From CAWBRT01 sp963832785 (GTDB lineage: Bacteria; Acidobacteriota; Terriglobia; Terriglobales; Acidobacteriaceae), in contig CAWHVF010000005.1 of NCBI GenBank assembly GCA_963832785.1, forward strand, positions 2,356,001-2,420,000: DNA of 64,000 nt, given 5' to 3'. Under the pieces are notes generated by a model. The model worked only from the letters and a program-made list of their open reading frames with translations, was not told where the DNA came from and searched no databases. Shown here one piece after another: positions 15,928 to 24,808 of the stretch. The position numbers and the translations under genes were made by a program. Position 1 is the first letter of the stretch. Each line of letters opens with the position of its first letter.

Positions 15928-16890
15928 ATGAACAGCTCTACTACGCCCGTTCGCGAAAACTGGCCGGCACTGCCCCTCGAGGAATGGCAGGACACCTATG
16001 CCACCCTGCACATGTGGACGCAAATCGTAGGCAAGGTGCGCATGCACCTGAGTACCCCGATCAACCACTGGTGGCACGTGGCGTTCTATGTAGACGCGCG
16101 CGGGCTGACCACGCCGCCCATGCGCATGGGCTCAGATTGGTTCGCCATCCGCTTCGACTTCCTTGACCATCGCCTGGTGCTGGAGGCCAGCTCCGGCGGG
16201 CGGCGCACGTTGCCGCTCAAGCCGCAGTCGGTGGCCGAGTTCTATCGCGATTTCACCCGGCTGCTGAAAAGAACCGGCATCGAGGTGAACGTCGACCCCA
16301 TGCCGGTCGAGGTACGAAACCCGATTCCGCACACCGAAGACACAGTCCACGCCAGCTACGACCGCGAATATGCGCAGCGGTTCTGGCGCACCCTTCTGGC
16401 GGTAGCCGGCGTTTTGCAGGAGTTTCGCGGGCGCTTTCTGGGCAAGTGCAGTCCGGTGCATTTCTTCTGGGGCAGTTTTGATCTGGCGGTGACGAGGTTT
16501 TCCGGGCGGCAGGCGCCGGAGCGGCCGGGCGCCGACCCCATCACCCGCGAAGCGTATTCTTGCGAGTGCAGCAGCGCCGGGTGGTGGCCCGGAGGCGAAA
16601 CCCTCAGCGGTGTGACCGTGCCGGGAGCGGCATTTTATTCGTACATGTCGCCGGAGCCGGCGGGATACCCGGAGGTGAGAGTGCGGCCGGAGGCGGCGCA
16701 CTACGACCGCAGCCTCGGCGAGTTTCTGCTTATGTACGACGATGTGCGGCGCCAGGCGTCCCCGCGTCTGGCGTTGCTCGACTTCCTGCAGACGACTTAT
16801 GAGACCGGGGCCGAATTGGCTCATTGGAACCGCACGGCGCTGGAACAGCCCGAGTCCTGGCTTCGCCAGGCAGGACCGTATGCCGCGTAG
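15928..16890 (+). CDS. DUF5996 family protein
   Basis: A 320-aa soluble protein that I match to the DUF5996 family from its start (WPALPLEEWQDTYATLHMWTQIVGKVR) and its FFWGSFDLAVTRFSGR and GWWPGG motifs. The function of the family is unknown. It is rich in Trp and aromatic residues, with no signal peptide or membrane segment. ATG 15928 has GGAAGG five bases upstream. The pterin dehydratase gene follows 17 nt later, so the two are probably cotranscribed. Confidence 0.85.
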   Translation: MNSSTTPVRENWPALPLEEWQDTYATLHMWTQIVGKVRMHLSTPINHWWHVAFYVDARGLTTPPMRMGSDWFAIRFDFLDHRLVLEASSGGRRTLPLKPQSVAEFYRDFTRLLKRTGIEVNVDPMPVEVRNPIPHTEDTVHASYDREYAQRFWRTLLAVAGVLQEFRGRFLGKCSPVHFFWGSFDLAVTRFSGRQAPERPGADPITREAYSCECSSAGWWPGGETLSGVTVPGAAFYSYMSPEPAGYPEVRVRPEAAHYDRSLGEFLLMYDDVRRQASPRLALLDFLQTTYETGAELAHWNRTALEQPESWLRQAGPYAA

Positions 16891-16907
16891 ACGGATTCAG
16901 ACTAACC

Positions 16908-17258
16908 ATGGCTACGCTCAGCAATGAAAAGTGTGTCGCCTGCCGCCGCGACGCCCCGCAGGTGACCGAGGCGGAGATGCAGGAACTGCTCCCGCTGGTG
17001 CCGAACTGGACGCGAGTCGAGCGCGATGGCATCCAGCGCCTGGAACGTACTTTTCGCTTTGTCAATTTTGCCGAGGCGCTGAAATTTACCAACCGCGTTG
17101 GCTCGCTGGCGGAGGCGGAGGGACATCACCCGGCGATCCTCACCGAATGGGGCCAGGTCACGGTTACGCTGTGGACACACAAGATCCGCGGCCTACACCG
17201 CAACGACTTCATCATGGCGGCAAAGATCGACGCGCTTCCGCCCCCGGGAATGCAATAA
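16908..17258 (+). CDS. phhB: 4a-hydroxytetrahydrobiopterin dehydratase (pterin carbinolamine dehydratase)
   Basis: A 116-aa protein of the PCD/DCoH family. It should dehydrate 4a-hydroxytetrahydropterin, recycling the cofactor after aromatic amino-acid hydroxylation. The signature is complete: FVNFAEALKFTNRVGSLAEAEGHHP followed by VTVTLWTHKIRGLHRNDFIMAAKID, with the catalytic His pair in EGHHP and the third His in THKIRGL. An upstream in-frame start at 16824 lies inside the preceding gene; ATG 16908 matches the family start. No phenylalanine hydroxylase gene is in the window. Confidence 0.93.
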   Translation: MATLSNEKCVACRRDAPQVTEAEMQELLPLVPNWTRVERDGIQRLERTFRFVNFAEALKFTNRVGSLAEAEGHHPAILTEWGQVTVTLWTHKIRGLHRNDFIMAAKIDALPPPGMQ

Positions 17259-17418
17259 CGGCACCTGCCGTGAAAGTGGCTTGCGCGCTGAAATTCGCAT
17301 GAAAAAGCAGATCCCTCGGGGCCCAAGCCCGCGAGGGATCGCATAGCAATGAGTTGTTCATCTGGAAGCTCCGGGCTGAAGCCCAGCGCCTCCAGCTTTT
17401 GCCGCACCGGGTACGGAG

Positions 17419-17796
17419 CTACGTCCCGCTGCTGGGCTTAGAGACGGAAACCAATAGCGTTGCCTTTTTCGCGCCCTTGGGGGTGGTGGCATAGACGGAC
17501 TCGATATTGAGGCCCTTCTTCGCCAATTTCCCGGTCACCTCCGCCAATGCCCCGGGCTTGTTGATCATCTCGAACTCTTCCAGTGTCCCTTCCGTAAATG
17601 ACAACCCCGCTTTTTGCAGAACCTTTTTGGCTATACTGGTCTGATCCACGACCAACTGCGCCGAGCCCTGTGACCCAGCGGTGCTGCCCAGAAGAGCCAC
17701 CACGTTAATCTTCGCGCCCGCCAGCAGCTGCGCCAGTTCGGCCAGTGCTCCGGGCCGGTTCTCCAGAGAAACTGTCAGTTGCTTAACCTTTGCCAT
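17419..17796 (-). CDS. ACT-domain protein (two ACT repeats)
   Basis: A 125-aa protein composed of two ACT domains: the first starts KQLTVSLENRPGALAELAQLL, the second FEMINKPGALAEVTGKLAKKGLNI. The repeated RPGALAE/KPGALAE motif is the ligand-binding loop typical of amino-acid-sensing domains. Stand-alone ACT proteins are often annotated as amino-acid-binding regulators; the ligand is not evident here. ATG 17796 is preceded by GGAGGG. It is convergent with the pterin dehydratase gene. Confidence 0.85.
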   Translation of the reverse strand: MAKVKQLTVSLENRPGALAELAQLLAGAKINVVALLGSTAGSQGSAQLVVDQTSIAKKVLQKAGLSFTEGTLEEFEMINKPGALAEVTGKLAKKGLNIESVYATTPKGAKKATLLVSVSKPSSGT

Positions 17797-17917
17797 TCGG
17801 TCTTACCCTCCACAGCCGGCCGCCTGAGGCAGTTTTCAAAACGGCCTTCATTGAAGCAGCGGCGGGCTGCAGCCGAAATTGTGCACGGAAGAGAGGCGGT
17901 TGGCAAGCAGGTTGTTA

Positions 17918-17953
17918 GAGCACTTCCTGAGAAAGCGGAGCACTTCCTGAGAA
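17918..17953. repeat. Short tandem direct repeat
   Basis: The 16-mer GAGCACTTCCTGAGAA occurs at 17918-17933 and again at 17938-17953, in the gap upstream of the ACT gene. It is followed at 17970-18060 by a sequence resembling a dispersed TCACCCTGAGC/AAGGATC-type repeat. No gene is seen in 17797-18071. Confidence 0.6.
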
Positions 17954-18071
17954 GGCGTACCCGGAAATCAGGAGTCACCCTGAGCCAAGGATCTGCTGTT
18001 TTCCGCAGCTAAAAGCGGATCCTTCGGTTCGCCTGCGCTCCGCCTCAGGCTGGCATCTGAAAGGACAGGCT

Positions 18072-18293
18072 TTAGGCCGCACGGCGGATCTTGCGATTCT
18101 TCTCCAGGATCTTGGGCGAGCGCGTGCCGCCGCTGTTGGCGCCGGCGTTCGGCGCGGCCGCTATCTCATCACGATCGATTTCCTCTTCTTGCACTCCCCG
18201 GCGGTTCATGGGGCGTCCGCCGGTGCTAGGTCTATCCTCGATGTTCATGGAGCGGCGGCGCATGTCTTCTTCATCATTAGTGGAATTCGGCAT
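18072..18293 (-). CDS. Small charged hypothetical protein
   Basis: A 73-aa, highly charged, probably disordered protein (MPNSTNDEEDMRRRSMNIED... ending KNRKIRRAA) that I do not recognise. It starts acidic and ends strongly basic. ATG 18293 has GAGG about eight bases upstream, the main argument that it is real. No partner gene is adjacent on its strand. Confidence 0.5.
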   Translation of the reverse strand: MPNSTNDEEDMRRRSMNIEDRPSTGGRPMNRRGVQEEEIDRDEIAAAPNAGANSGGTRSPKILEKNRKIRRAA

Positions 18294-18504
18294 GTAACCT
18301 CATGGCCGGGGAAGCCCCGGGCAAGAATTTATCTCCGAACAGCGCAGGCGGGAGCGGTTGCGGGAGCACGGCTCTGGGCTTGCTTTTTCGCGGCCTGTTA
18401 GTCATTTAGTTGCCCGGCTGCGGCAGGGTGGTTGCCACTCGTAAGCACCGTCGCCGCCTCCTTGGCGCGGAGGCCGGCTCCGTCGCCGGCTGGCGTTTTG
18501 GAAT

Positions 18505-18533
18505 TTCACCGTATGGGCCGTGTTTGTTACAAT
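18505..18533 (+). promoter_or_regulatory. Sigma-70-type promoter for the RRM protein gene
   Basis: TTCACC (-35) and TACAAT (-10) separated by 17 nt, about 110 nt upstream of the RRM gene start. Four of six -35 bases and five of six -10 bases match consensus. Confidence 0.5.
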
Positions 18534-18644
18534 CACAGGGCCGTTCTCTTGTTCTCCAGTCGTTAACTTTATTAACCGCAAACCTGCCACATCCTTCGCC
18601 CTCATCCTCAAAGCGAACGGCAGAACTGAATGCGAGGCCGCCCA

Positions 18645-18971
18645 GTGAAAAACATTTATGTAGGAAACCTGAAATTCGATGCGACTGAAGAGCAGGTGCG
18701 CTCGATGTTCGAGCCCTTTGGTCAAGTTGACAGGGTCAGCATCGTGACTGACCGCGACACCGGCCAGCCGAGGGGATTCGCCTTTGTCGAAATGCCGGAC
18801 GACGAATCAGCCGCCAAGGCCATGGAGGCCTTGAACGGGAAGAACCTGGGAGGCCGCAACCTGACGGTGAACGAGGCGCGGCCGCGGGAGAGCCGCCCAC
18901 GTCAAAACAATGGCGCGCGCGGCGGCTTTGGCCGTGGTGGCCGCGGCGGTGGCGGACGCGACCGCTGGTAA
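18645..18971 (+). CDS. RNA-binding protein with RRM domain and Gly/Arg tail
   Basis: A 108-aa protein with one RRM: RNP2 is KNIYVGNL at the start and RNP1 is RGFAFVEM near residues 42-49, both intact. The tail is an RGG-like segment (GGFGRGGRGGGGRDRW). Such proteins bind single-stranded RNA and are often cold-induced in cyanobacteria and other phyla. The start is taken as GTG 18645, which places the RRM at the N-terminus and has GAGG eight bases upstream; an in-frame ATG at 18630 would add MRGRP. The 5' leader is about 100 nt and AT-rich. Confidence 0.92.
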   Translation: MKNIYVGNLKFDATEEQVRSMFEPFGQVDRVSIVTDRDTGQPRGFAFVEMPDDESAAKAMEALNGKNLGGRNLTVNEARPRESRPRQNNGARGGFGRGGRGGGGRDRW

Positions 18972-19015
18972 ACGCCTGTTTCCTAAGTTTTGCTCAGCCT
19001 CAAGGCCGGCGTCTT

Positions 19016-19050
19016 CAGGCTGCGGTGGAGCTGTAAGCCGCAGCCTGTTT
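19016..19050 (+). terminator. Rho-independent-like terminator after the RRM gene
   Basis: A 10-bp perfect stem CAGGCTGCGG (19016-19025) with CCGCAGCCTG (19038-19047) followed by TTT. The T-run is short, so efficiency is uncertain. Confidence 0.6.
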
Positions 19051-19124
19051 GCCGGTGGTCTTTTTTGTCCCGCCGCTTTGCTTTACCCTGGTAGTGCTGA
19101 TCCACTTAATTTCTAGGGTTTACC

Positions 19125-20471
19125 ATGAGCGACAAGAACGACTCTGCTACGCCTGCGGCTTTGCCACACTCCCCACAAGCCCCGGCCCGGCCGGCCGAGG
19201 CAGACTCAAAGTTTGCCGAAACGACCCGCCTGCTGCACGCGGGCAGCGATCCGCTGCGCTTCAACGGCGCGGTCAACCCGCCCGTCTACCATGCCTCGAC
19301 GTTGGTTTCCGCCACCCTGGCCGAGTTGCAGCGCAAACGCCGCCTGCACGCCAGCGGCGAGCGCGCCGACAATTACGGGCGCTTCGGGACCCCCACCACC
19401 TACGCCTTCGAAGACGCGGTGGCGGAGCTGGAGTGCGGATACCGCAGCCTGGTCTTCCCTTCCGGCCTGGCCGCCTGCACCTGCGCGCTGGCCGCCTTCG
19501 TAGGCAAAGACGATCACGTGCTGCTGCCCACCTCCGCCTACTTTCCCCTGCGCAACTTCGCCCTGAATACGCTGTCGCGCTTCGGCGTGGAATCCGAGTT
19601 CTACGACCCGGTGGATGTGCCCGGAACCATCGCCCGCATCCGGCCGAACACGCGCGTGCTCTACCTGGAGTCGCCCGGCTCGATCACCTTCGAAGTGCAG
19701 GATGTGCCGGCTCTGGCCGCCGCCGCTCACCGCCGCAATGTGACGGTGCTGATGGACAATACCTGGGCGACGCCGCTTTATTTCAAGCCGCTCATGCACG
19801 GGGTTGATGTCTCCATTCAAGCGGCCACCAAGTACCTGGTGGGGCACTCCGATGCGTTTCTCGGCGTCGTCACGGCGACGCAGGAGGCCTGGGGACGCTT
19901 GCAGGCGACGGCCTGGCAGTTCGGCCAGACCGCCGGACCAGACGATCTCTACCTGGCGCTGCGCGGCCTGCGAACACTGCCGGTGCGCATGGAACGGCAC
20001 TGGAAAAACGGGGTCGAACTGGTAAGCTGGCTGGCCACCCAGCCTTTGGTCAGGCGGGTCATCCACCCCGCCTTGCCTTCGTGCCCGGGCCACGAACTTT
20101 GGAAGCGCGACTTCGCCGGCGCCAGCGGGCTGTTCGCCTTTCAACTGGCGCCCGTTTCCGAAGAGGCTCTAGCCGGCTTCTTCGACCACCTCGAGCTGTT
20201 CCGCATGGGCTATTCCTGGGGAGGGTACGAGAGCCTGATCATGCTTTACCGCAACGTCGAGGCCGCGCTGGTCTCGCGCGCAGCCGGAGATGCTGCGGAA
20301 GCCAACCGCGCCCCCGGCAGCCCCGGTCCTTCCACCTCGCCAGTGGCGGAACCGGCCTCTCCTGACTCCGGCCCTTTGGTGCGCGTGCACGCCGGGCTGG
20401 AGGACGTGCGGGACTTGCGCGCCGACCTGGAGGCCGCTTTCGAACGAATGAACGCGCAGTCGCACCTGTGA
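19125..20471 (+). CDS. metC: Cystathionine beta-lyase (PLP-dependent)
   Basis: A 448-aa Cys/Met-metabolism PLP enzyme. The cofactor Lys is K236 in AATKYLVGHSDAFLG. Other family marks are the Tyr/Arg pair NYGRFGTPTTYAFEDAVAELE, LESPGSITFEVQD and LMDNTWATPLYFKPL. This pattern matches MetC-type beta-lyases, which cleave cystathionine to homocysteine, rather than CGS or gamma-lyases. The protein is about 50 residues longer than usual: it has a 30-residue polar N-terminal extension and a Pro/Ser/Ala-rich insert after residue 385 (AAGDAAEANRAPGS...), before the final substrate-binding segment VRVHAGLEDVRDL. ATG 19125. Confidence 0.92.
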   Translation: MSDKNDSATPAALPHSPQAPARPAEADSKFAETTRLLHAGSDPLRFNGAVNPPVYHASTLVSATLAELQRKRRLHASGERADNYGRFGTPTTYAFEDAVAELECGYRSLVFPSGLAACTCALAAFVGKDDHVLLPTSAYFPLRNFALNTLSRFGVESEFYDPVDVPGTIARIRPNTRVLYLESPGSITFEVQDVPALAAAAHRRNVTVLMDNTWATPLYFKPLMHGVDVSIQAATKYLVGHSDAFLGVVTATQEAWGRLQATAWQFGQTAGPDDLYLALRGLRTLPVRMERHWKNGVELVSWLATQPLVRRVIHPALPSCPGHELWKRDFAGASGLFAFQLAPVSEEALAGFFDHLELFRMGYSWGGYESLIMLYRNVEAALVSRAAGDAAEANRAPGSPGPSTSPVAEPASPDSGPLVRVHAGLEDVRDLRADLEAAFERMNAQSHL

Positions 20472-20489
20472 AGTATGCCCAATTTTGCG

Positions 20490-20693
20490 CTAAGCAGCCT
20501 GATGCTCGTCCTCGGCGAAGGCGTGCAGTGGCCTCCGCCCGGTCCCAGGGAGTGGGGGCAACAGCCGGCTGCGCATAGCCGCCAGGAGTTGTTCCATGCG
20601 GTAGCGTTGGCTGATCAGCCTGCGCTCACGCTCTCGCATGCTGTTGCTCTGCTGGACCACGTCTTCAGCTTTTTTGAATTTTGGGTTCGCCAT
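20490..20693 (-). CDS. Possible small hypothetical protein
   Basis: A 67-aa frame starting MANPKFKKAEDVVQQSNSMRERERR, predicted helical and charged. It does not match a family I know. The ribosome binding site before ATG 20693 is weak. It lies convergent to metC. The composition is protein-like in the first 45 residues, but evidence is thin. Confidence 0.35.
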   Translation of the reverse strand: MANPKFKKAEDVVQQSNSMRERERRLISQRYRMEQLLAAMRSRLLPPLPGTGRRPLHAFAEDEHQAA

Positions 20694-20865
20694 ACCTATT
20701 GAGACGCCAGAATCCCGGCGGCACGTTGGGTGCGATAGGAAAAGAAGAATTAGGGGACAGGGATGAGGGGTTAGGGAAGGTGTTCTTTGCCGCAAAAGGT
20801 CCTGAGGCCACGCAAAAGCAGCGCGGCCTCAGGATGACACCTCTTGGCGCTTTTTCAGCAGCCTC

Positions 20866-22578
20866 CTAGGCCCGGCGCAGCGCGGCGGCCTGCTTGGGAG
20901 AGGCATTCCGGACTAGAACGCCTTGCGCCAAGGCCCGGTTCACCGCTGCCAGAATGGCGTCGAGCGAGGCGGTGACGATGTTCTTGTGCATGCCAACGCC
21001 GAACACAGAGGCCTCGCCGCCGTTGCGGATCTCGACAAACGAAACCGCCGTGGCGTCGGCGCCATTGCCCAAGGCATGCTCCTGGTAGTCGACCAGGCGG
21101 AAGTTGACGCCAAAGCCCTTGCGGACGGCGTCCACAAAGGCATCGATGGGGCCGCTTCCCTCGCCCTGGATGGTATGCTCGATGTTTCCTTCCCACACCT
21201 TCACGGTAATCTTGCTGCTGGTTTCGGTGCTGGAGTCCTGCCAATGGCGACGATAGGCCAGAGGCGATTGCCGGTCGATGTATTCGGCATTGAAGGTGGA
21301 CCAAATATCGTGGGAACTGATCTCTCCGCCGGTCTTTTCGGTGATGCGCTGGACCAGCCGGCTGAACTCGATTTGCAGCTTGCGCGGCAGCTTGATGCCG
21401 TAATCGCGCTCCAGCAGGTAGGCCACGCCGCCCTTGCCGGACTGGCTGTTGATGCGGATGACGGCCTCGTAGTTGCGGCCGATATCGCGCGGGTCGATGA
21501 GCAGATAAGGAACCGCCCACTTTTCTCCGCTCTGGGCGTCGAATCCCTTCTTGATGGCATCCTGGTGCGATCCGGAAAAGGCGGTGAAGACCAGCTCGCC
21601 GGCGTAGGGATGACGGGCATGCACCGGCAACTGGTTGCAGTACTCGGCGCACTCGATGGCCTCGCTGATGTTGGAAAAGTCCAGCTTCGGATCGACGCCC
21701 TGGGCGTAAAGGTTCAGCGCCAGGGTAACTATATCCACGTTGCCGGTGCGCTCGCCGTTGCCGAACAGGGTGCCCTCCACCCGGTCGGCTCCGGCCATCA
21801 TGGCCAGCTCGGCCGCCGCCACGCCCGTGCCACGGTCGTTGTGCGGGTGCACGCTGAGCACGATTGAATCCCGCTGCCTGATGTTGCGGCTCACCCACTC
21901 GATCTGGTCGGCGTAGACGTTGGGAGTGGCCAGCTCCACCGTGGAAGGCAGGTTCAAGATCACCTTCTTCTCCGGGGTGGGCTGCCAGACGTCCATCACC
22001 GCCTCGCAGACCTCGACCGCGTAGTCCACCTCGGTTCCGGTGAAGCTTTCCGGCGAGTACTCGAACATCCACTCGGTCTCCGGATACTGCGCCGCATAGT
22101 CGCGCAGCAGGCGGGCGCCATTCACCGCGATCTCTTTGATGGCCGGTTTGTCCATGCGGAAAACCACGTCGCGCTGCAGGATGGAAGTGGAGTTATAGAC
22201 GTGCACGATGGCCCGGTGCACGCCCTTGATGGCCTCAAAAGTAGGCCGCATCAGGTGCTCGCGCGCCTGCACCAGCACCTGCAAGGTAACATCCTGCGGG
22301 ATCAGCTTCTTCTCCACCAGCTCGCGGCAAAAATCGAAGTCGGTTTGCGAGGCCGCGGGGAAGCCGATCTCGATTTCCTTGAAGCCCAGCCGCGCCAGCA
22401 TCTCGAACATGCGCAGCTTGCGGGCAGGATCCATGGGCTCGATCAGAGCCTGATTGCCGTCGCGCAAATCCACCGCGCACCAGATCGGCGGGCTATCGAC
22501 CACCTTCGACGGCCAGCGGCGGTCGGGCAAATGAACAAAAGGAGCGCTTGGATACTTGGTCGCGGGATTCTTTACCAT
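20866..22578 (-). CDS. leuA: 2-isopropylmalate synthase (type 2, long form)
   Basis: A 570-aa enzyme for the first committed step of leucine synthesis, joining acetyl-CoA and 2-oxoisovalerate. The N-terminal TIM barrel carries DLRDGNQALIEPM (metal and substrate binding), IEIGFPAASQTDFDF, the VHPHNDRGTGVAAAE metal-binding His-x-His and NGERTGNVD. The C-terminal leucine-feedback LeuA dimerisation domain begins near residue 440. Length and the WPSKVVDSPPIWCAVDLRDG opening place it in the LeuA type 2 group also found in actinobacteria. ATG 22578 has GGAAGG six bases upstream. No other leu gene is adjacent. Confidence 0.96.
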   Translation of the reverse strand: MVKNPATKYPSAPFVHLPDRRWPSKVVDSPPIWCAVDLRDGNQALIEPMDPARKLRMFEMLARLGFKEIEIGFPAASQTDFDFCRELVEKKLIPQDVTLQVLVQAREHLMRPTFEAIKGVHRAIVHVYNSTSILQRDVVFRMDKPAIKEIAVNGARLLRDYAAQYPETEWMFEYSPESFTGTEVDYAVEVCEAVMDVWQPTPEKKVILNLPSTVELATPNVYADQIEWVSRNIRQRDSIVLSVHPHNDRGTGVAAAELAMMAGADRVEGTLFGNGERTGNVDIVTLALNLYAQGVDPKLDFSNISEAIECAEYCNQLPVHARHPYAGELVFTAFSGSHQDAIKKGFDAQSGEKWAVPYLLIDPRDIGRNYEAVIRINSQSGKGGVAYLLERDYGIKLPRKLQIEFSRLVQRITEKTGGEISSHDIWSTFNAEYIDRQSPLAYRRHWQDSSTETSSKITVKVWEGNIEHTIQGEGSGPIDAFVDAVRKGFGVNFRLVDYQEHALGNGADATAVSFVEIRNGGEASVFGVGMHKNIVTASLDAILAAVNRALAQGVLVRNASPKQAAALRRA

Positions 22579-23010
22579 GGTTCCTTCCGCAAAATAGATT
22601 GTTTGTCGTTCTTATGATAATTGAATTTCCCATAAGGTAACGTAATGACGACCCAATTTTTCGTAACACCCGCCCGGCGGGCGAAATCGAAGCCGGCTCA
22701 CTTTTTTTGTGAATTGAGTTGCAGATGCGCGCCGCCCGGCGGATGCCGCATGGCGGCGATGATTCCGCAACCCGGCGAAGGCGGACCGGGCAAATAGGCC
22801 AAATACTCGGTTGCGGCGCGTGGCATTATCCGCTATAAAAACCAGATACTAACTGCGCTCCCGTAGTGGGCGCGGTCGGCGGGCGGCGGTGGCGGCTCCG
22901 GCTAGAGCGGATTAGAACCCGCGTCTCCGTGAGGCCCTGGCTTCGTATCAGCGCGCAGTAGCGCATGCCGGCGGCCGCTCAGGATGCTACCTGGCGGCAA
23001 CGAATCCATG
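22579..23010. other. Noncoding gap between pyrH and leuA
   Basis: About 430 nt without a convincing gene. The leuA-proximal part is AT-rich, with a short CTTATG/CATAAG inverted repeat at 22614-22639 on the leader side. The rest is GC-rich with scattered short palindromes. A ribosome recycling factor gene, which often follows pyrH, is not present here. Confidence 0.4.
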
Positions 23011-23727
23011 TCAGGCCGTCACCAGGGAGCCGACCTTCTCGCCCAGCACCACGCGGCGGATGTTTCCCGGGACGTTCAGATTGAAGACGATGATGGGAAG
23101 ATTGTTCTCGCGGCAGAGGCTGATGGCGGTAGCGTCCATCACCCGCAGCCCCAGCCTCAGCATCTCCAGGTAGCTGATCTGCTCGAAGCGGGTGGCGTCC
23201 TTTACCAGCACCGGGTCGGCATCGTAGATGCCGTCCACCTTGGTCGCCTTCATAATGACGTCAGCCTTGATCTCCATGGCCCGCAGCGAGGCGGCGGTGT
23301 CGGTGGAAAAGTACGGATTGCCGGTGCCGGCGCCAAAGATGACCAGGCGGCCTTTCTCCAGGTGGCGAATGGCGCGGCGGCGGATGAACGGCTCGGCCAC
23401 CTGGTTCATCTCGATGGCGGCCATCACCCGCGTAAACACCTGCTGCTTCTCCAGCGCATCCTGCAGTGCAAGGGCGTTAATCATGGTGGCCAGCATGCCC
23501 ATGTGGTCGGCGGAGACGCGATCCATATTCTGCGCCTGCTCGGCGACGCCGCGGAAGAAGTTTCCCCCACCGACTACAATGCCGACCTGCACGCCGAGCT
23601 GGTGAACCTGGCGCAGCTCGCCGGCGATTTCGTTCACCCGCTGTTGATCGACGCCGAAGCCCTGCTTGCCGGCCAGCGCTTCTCCGGAGAGCTTGAGCAG
23701 AATTCTCTGATAGAGCGGTTTTGTCAT
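23011..23727 (-). CDS. pyrH: Uridylate (UMP) kinase
   Basis: A 238-aa amino-acid-kinase-fold enzyme phosphorylating UMP to UDP in pyrimidine biosynthesis. Motifs: LLKLSGEAL at the N-terminus, VVGGGNFFRG (UMP binding), DHMGMLATMINALALQDAL, GAGTGNPYFSTDTAASLRA and KATKVDGIYDADP (nucleotide site). All are standard. ATG 23727 is used; an upstream in-frame start at 23778 would add 17 unrelated residues. It lies downstream of tsf with a 299-nt gap, in the common rpsB-tsf-pyrH order. Confidence 0.96.
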   Translation of the reverse strand: MTKPLYQRILLKLSGEALAGKQGFGVDQQRVNEIAGELRQVHQLGVQVGIVVGGGNFFRGVAEQAQNMDRVSADHMGMLATMINALALQDALEKQQVFTRVMAAIEMNQVAEPFIRRRAIRHLEKGRLVIFGAGTGNPYFSTDTAASLRAMEIKADVIMKATKVDGIYDADPVLVKDATRFEQISYLEMLRLGLRVMDATAISLCRENNLPIIVFNLNVPGNIRRVVLGEKVGSLVTA

Positions 23728-23763
23728 ACCAGGGTTAGTGTAACCGATCAGGTAAAGCAGGGG

Positions 23764-23794
23764 CGTTTCACGTTTCAAGTTTCACGTTTCACGG
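23764..23794. repeat. Simple repeat of GTTTCAC/GTTTCAA units
   Basis: Four near-identical units GTTTCACGTTTCAAGTTTCAC in the pyrH-tsf gap. Similar simple runs (an ATCGCAAATCAAAAATC-like stretch) occur at 23999-24022. No gene is seen in 23728-24026. Confidence 0.6.
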
Positions 23795-24026
23795 CTGGCG
23801 GGTGGCCCATTCAAGCGCTGCAGTTGCGCTTGAGTGGGGCAGTTCGCCGTCGAGAGAAGCAACTACCCTACACAAGCAAAAAAAGACCTACGCTGGGCGA
23901 TAGAGCGACTGAGAGGCGGGCGCACGTGGCGGGCCCGCCGGCGAGGACGCCGGCGCTACGCAAAACAAACAGGGCGGAGTCGTCTCCGCCCTGGATCGAA
24001 ATCGCAAATCAAAAATCAGAAATGTC

Positions 24027-24692
24027 TCACTTGGCCACTGCCGGTTCGGCTTCGGCCGCCAGCTTGGAGATGGCGATGGTCTCGCCCACGTCGCCGACCT
24101 TGAAGCGGGCGAAGCGGCGCACGGAAATGTTTTCGCCCAGCTTGCCGATGACGCCGGCGATCAGTTGAGCAATGGTGATGGACTGGTCCTTGATGAAGGG
24201 CTGCTCGTAGAGGCAGACCTCCTCGTAGAATTTAGCCATCTTGCCTTCGACGATTCGCTCGATCACGTTGGCCGGCTTGCCGGTCTGCGCCGCCTGCGCG
24301 CGATAGATGTCCTTTTCGCGCTCGTAGGCTTCCGGAGTCACGTCCTGCTTGCGCACGAACTTGGGGTCGACGGCGGCGATGTGCATGGCCAGATCGTGCA
24401 CCAGGTTCTGAAAATCGGCCGTGCGCGCCACGAAGTCGCTCTCGCAGTTCACCTCCAGCAGCACGCCGATCTTGCCGCCGGCGTGAATGTAACTGGCTAC
24501 CGTGCCTTCGCTGGTGGTGCGCGCCGCCTTCCTGGCCGCCGTGGCCATGCCTTTCTTGCGCAGCAGCACGAATGCCTGTTCCATATCGCCCTTGGACTCG
24601 GCCAGAGCGTTCTTGCAATCCATCATGGGAGCGCCGGATTTTTCCCGCAGCTCCTTTACCATCGCGGCGGTAATGTTTGGAGAAGTGCCCAT
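24027..24692 (-). CDS. tsf: Translation elongation factor Ts
   Basis: A 221-aa EF-Ts, the nucleotide exchange factor for EF-Tu. The N-terminal UBA-like domain (ITAAMVKELREKSGAPMMDCKNAL) with the invariant SGAPMMDCK is intact. The core has GKIGVLLEVNCESDFVART, and ends near QLIAGVIGKLGENISVRRF. It is the short form, lacking the extended core of the E. coli protein (about 280 aa). ATG 24692 has AGGAA eight bases upstream. It follows rpsB by 116 nt; that gap contains a GGGATCAGGG-type inverted repeat. Confidence 0.96.
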   Translation of the reverse strand: MGTSPNITAAMVKELREKSGAPMMDCKNALAESKGDMEQAFVLLRKKGMATAARKAARTTSEGTVASYIHAGGKIGVLLEVNCESDFVARTADFQNLVHDLAMHIAAVDPKFVRKQDVTPEAYEREKDIYRAQAAQTGKPANVIERIVEGKMAKFYEEVCLYEQPFIKDQSITIAQLIAGVIGKLGENISVRRFARFKVGDVGETIAISKLAAEAEPAVAK

Positions 24693-24808
24693 TCTTGATA
24701 TTCCTGAAAACCTTTCCTGTTCTTAAACAGGGATCAGGGTTCAGGGATTAGCCGAAACTGCCGTGCGCGGAATCCCAAAACCCTGGTTCCTATTCTCTAA
24801 CCCTTTGC

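Noticed and set aside
22984..24168. A 394-codon plus-strand open frame
   Set aside because: Antisense to pyrH and part of tsf; no recognisable protein features.
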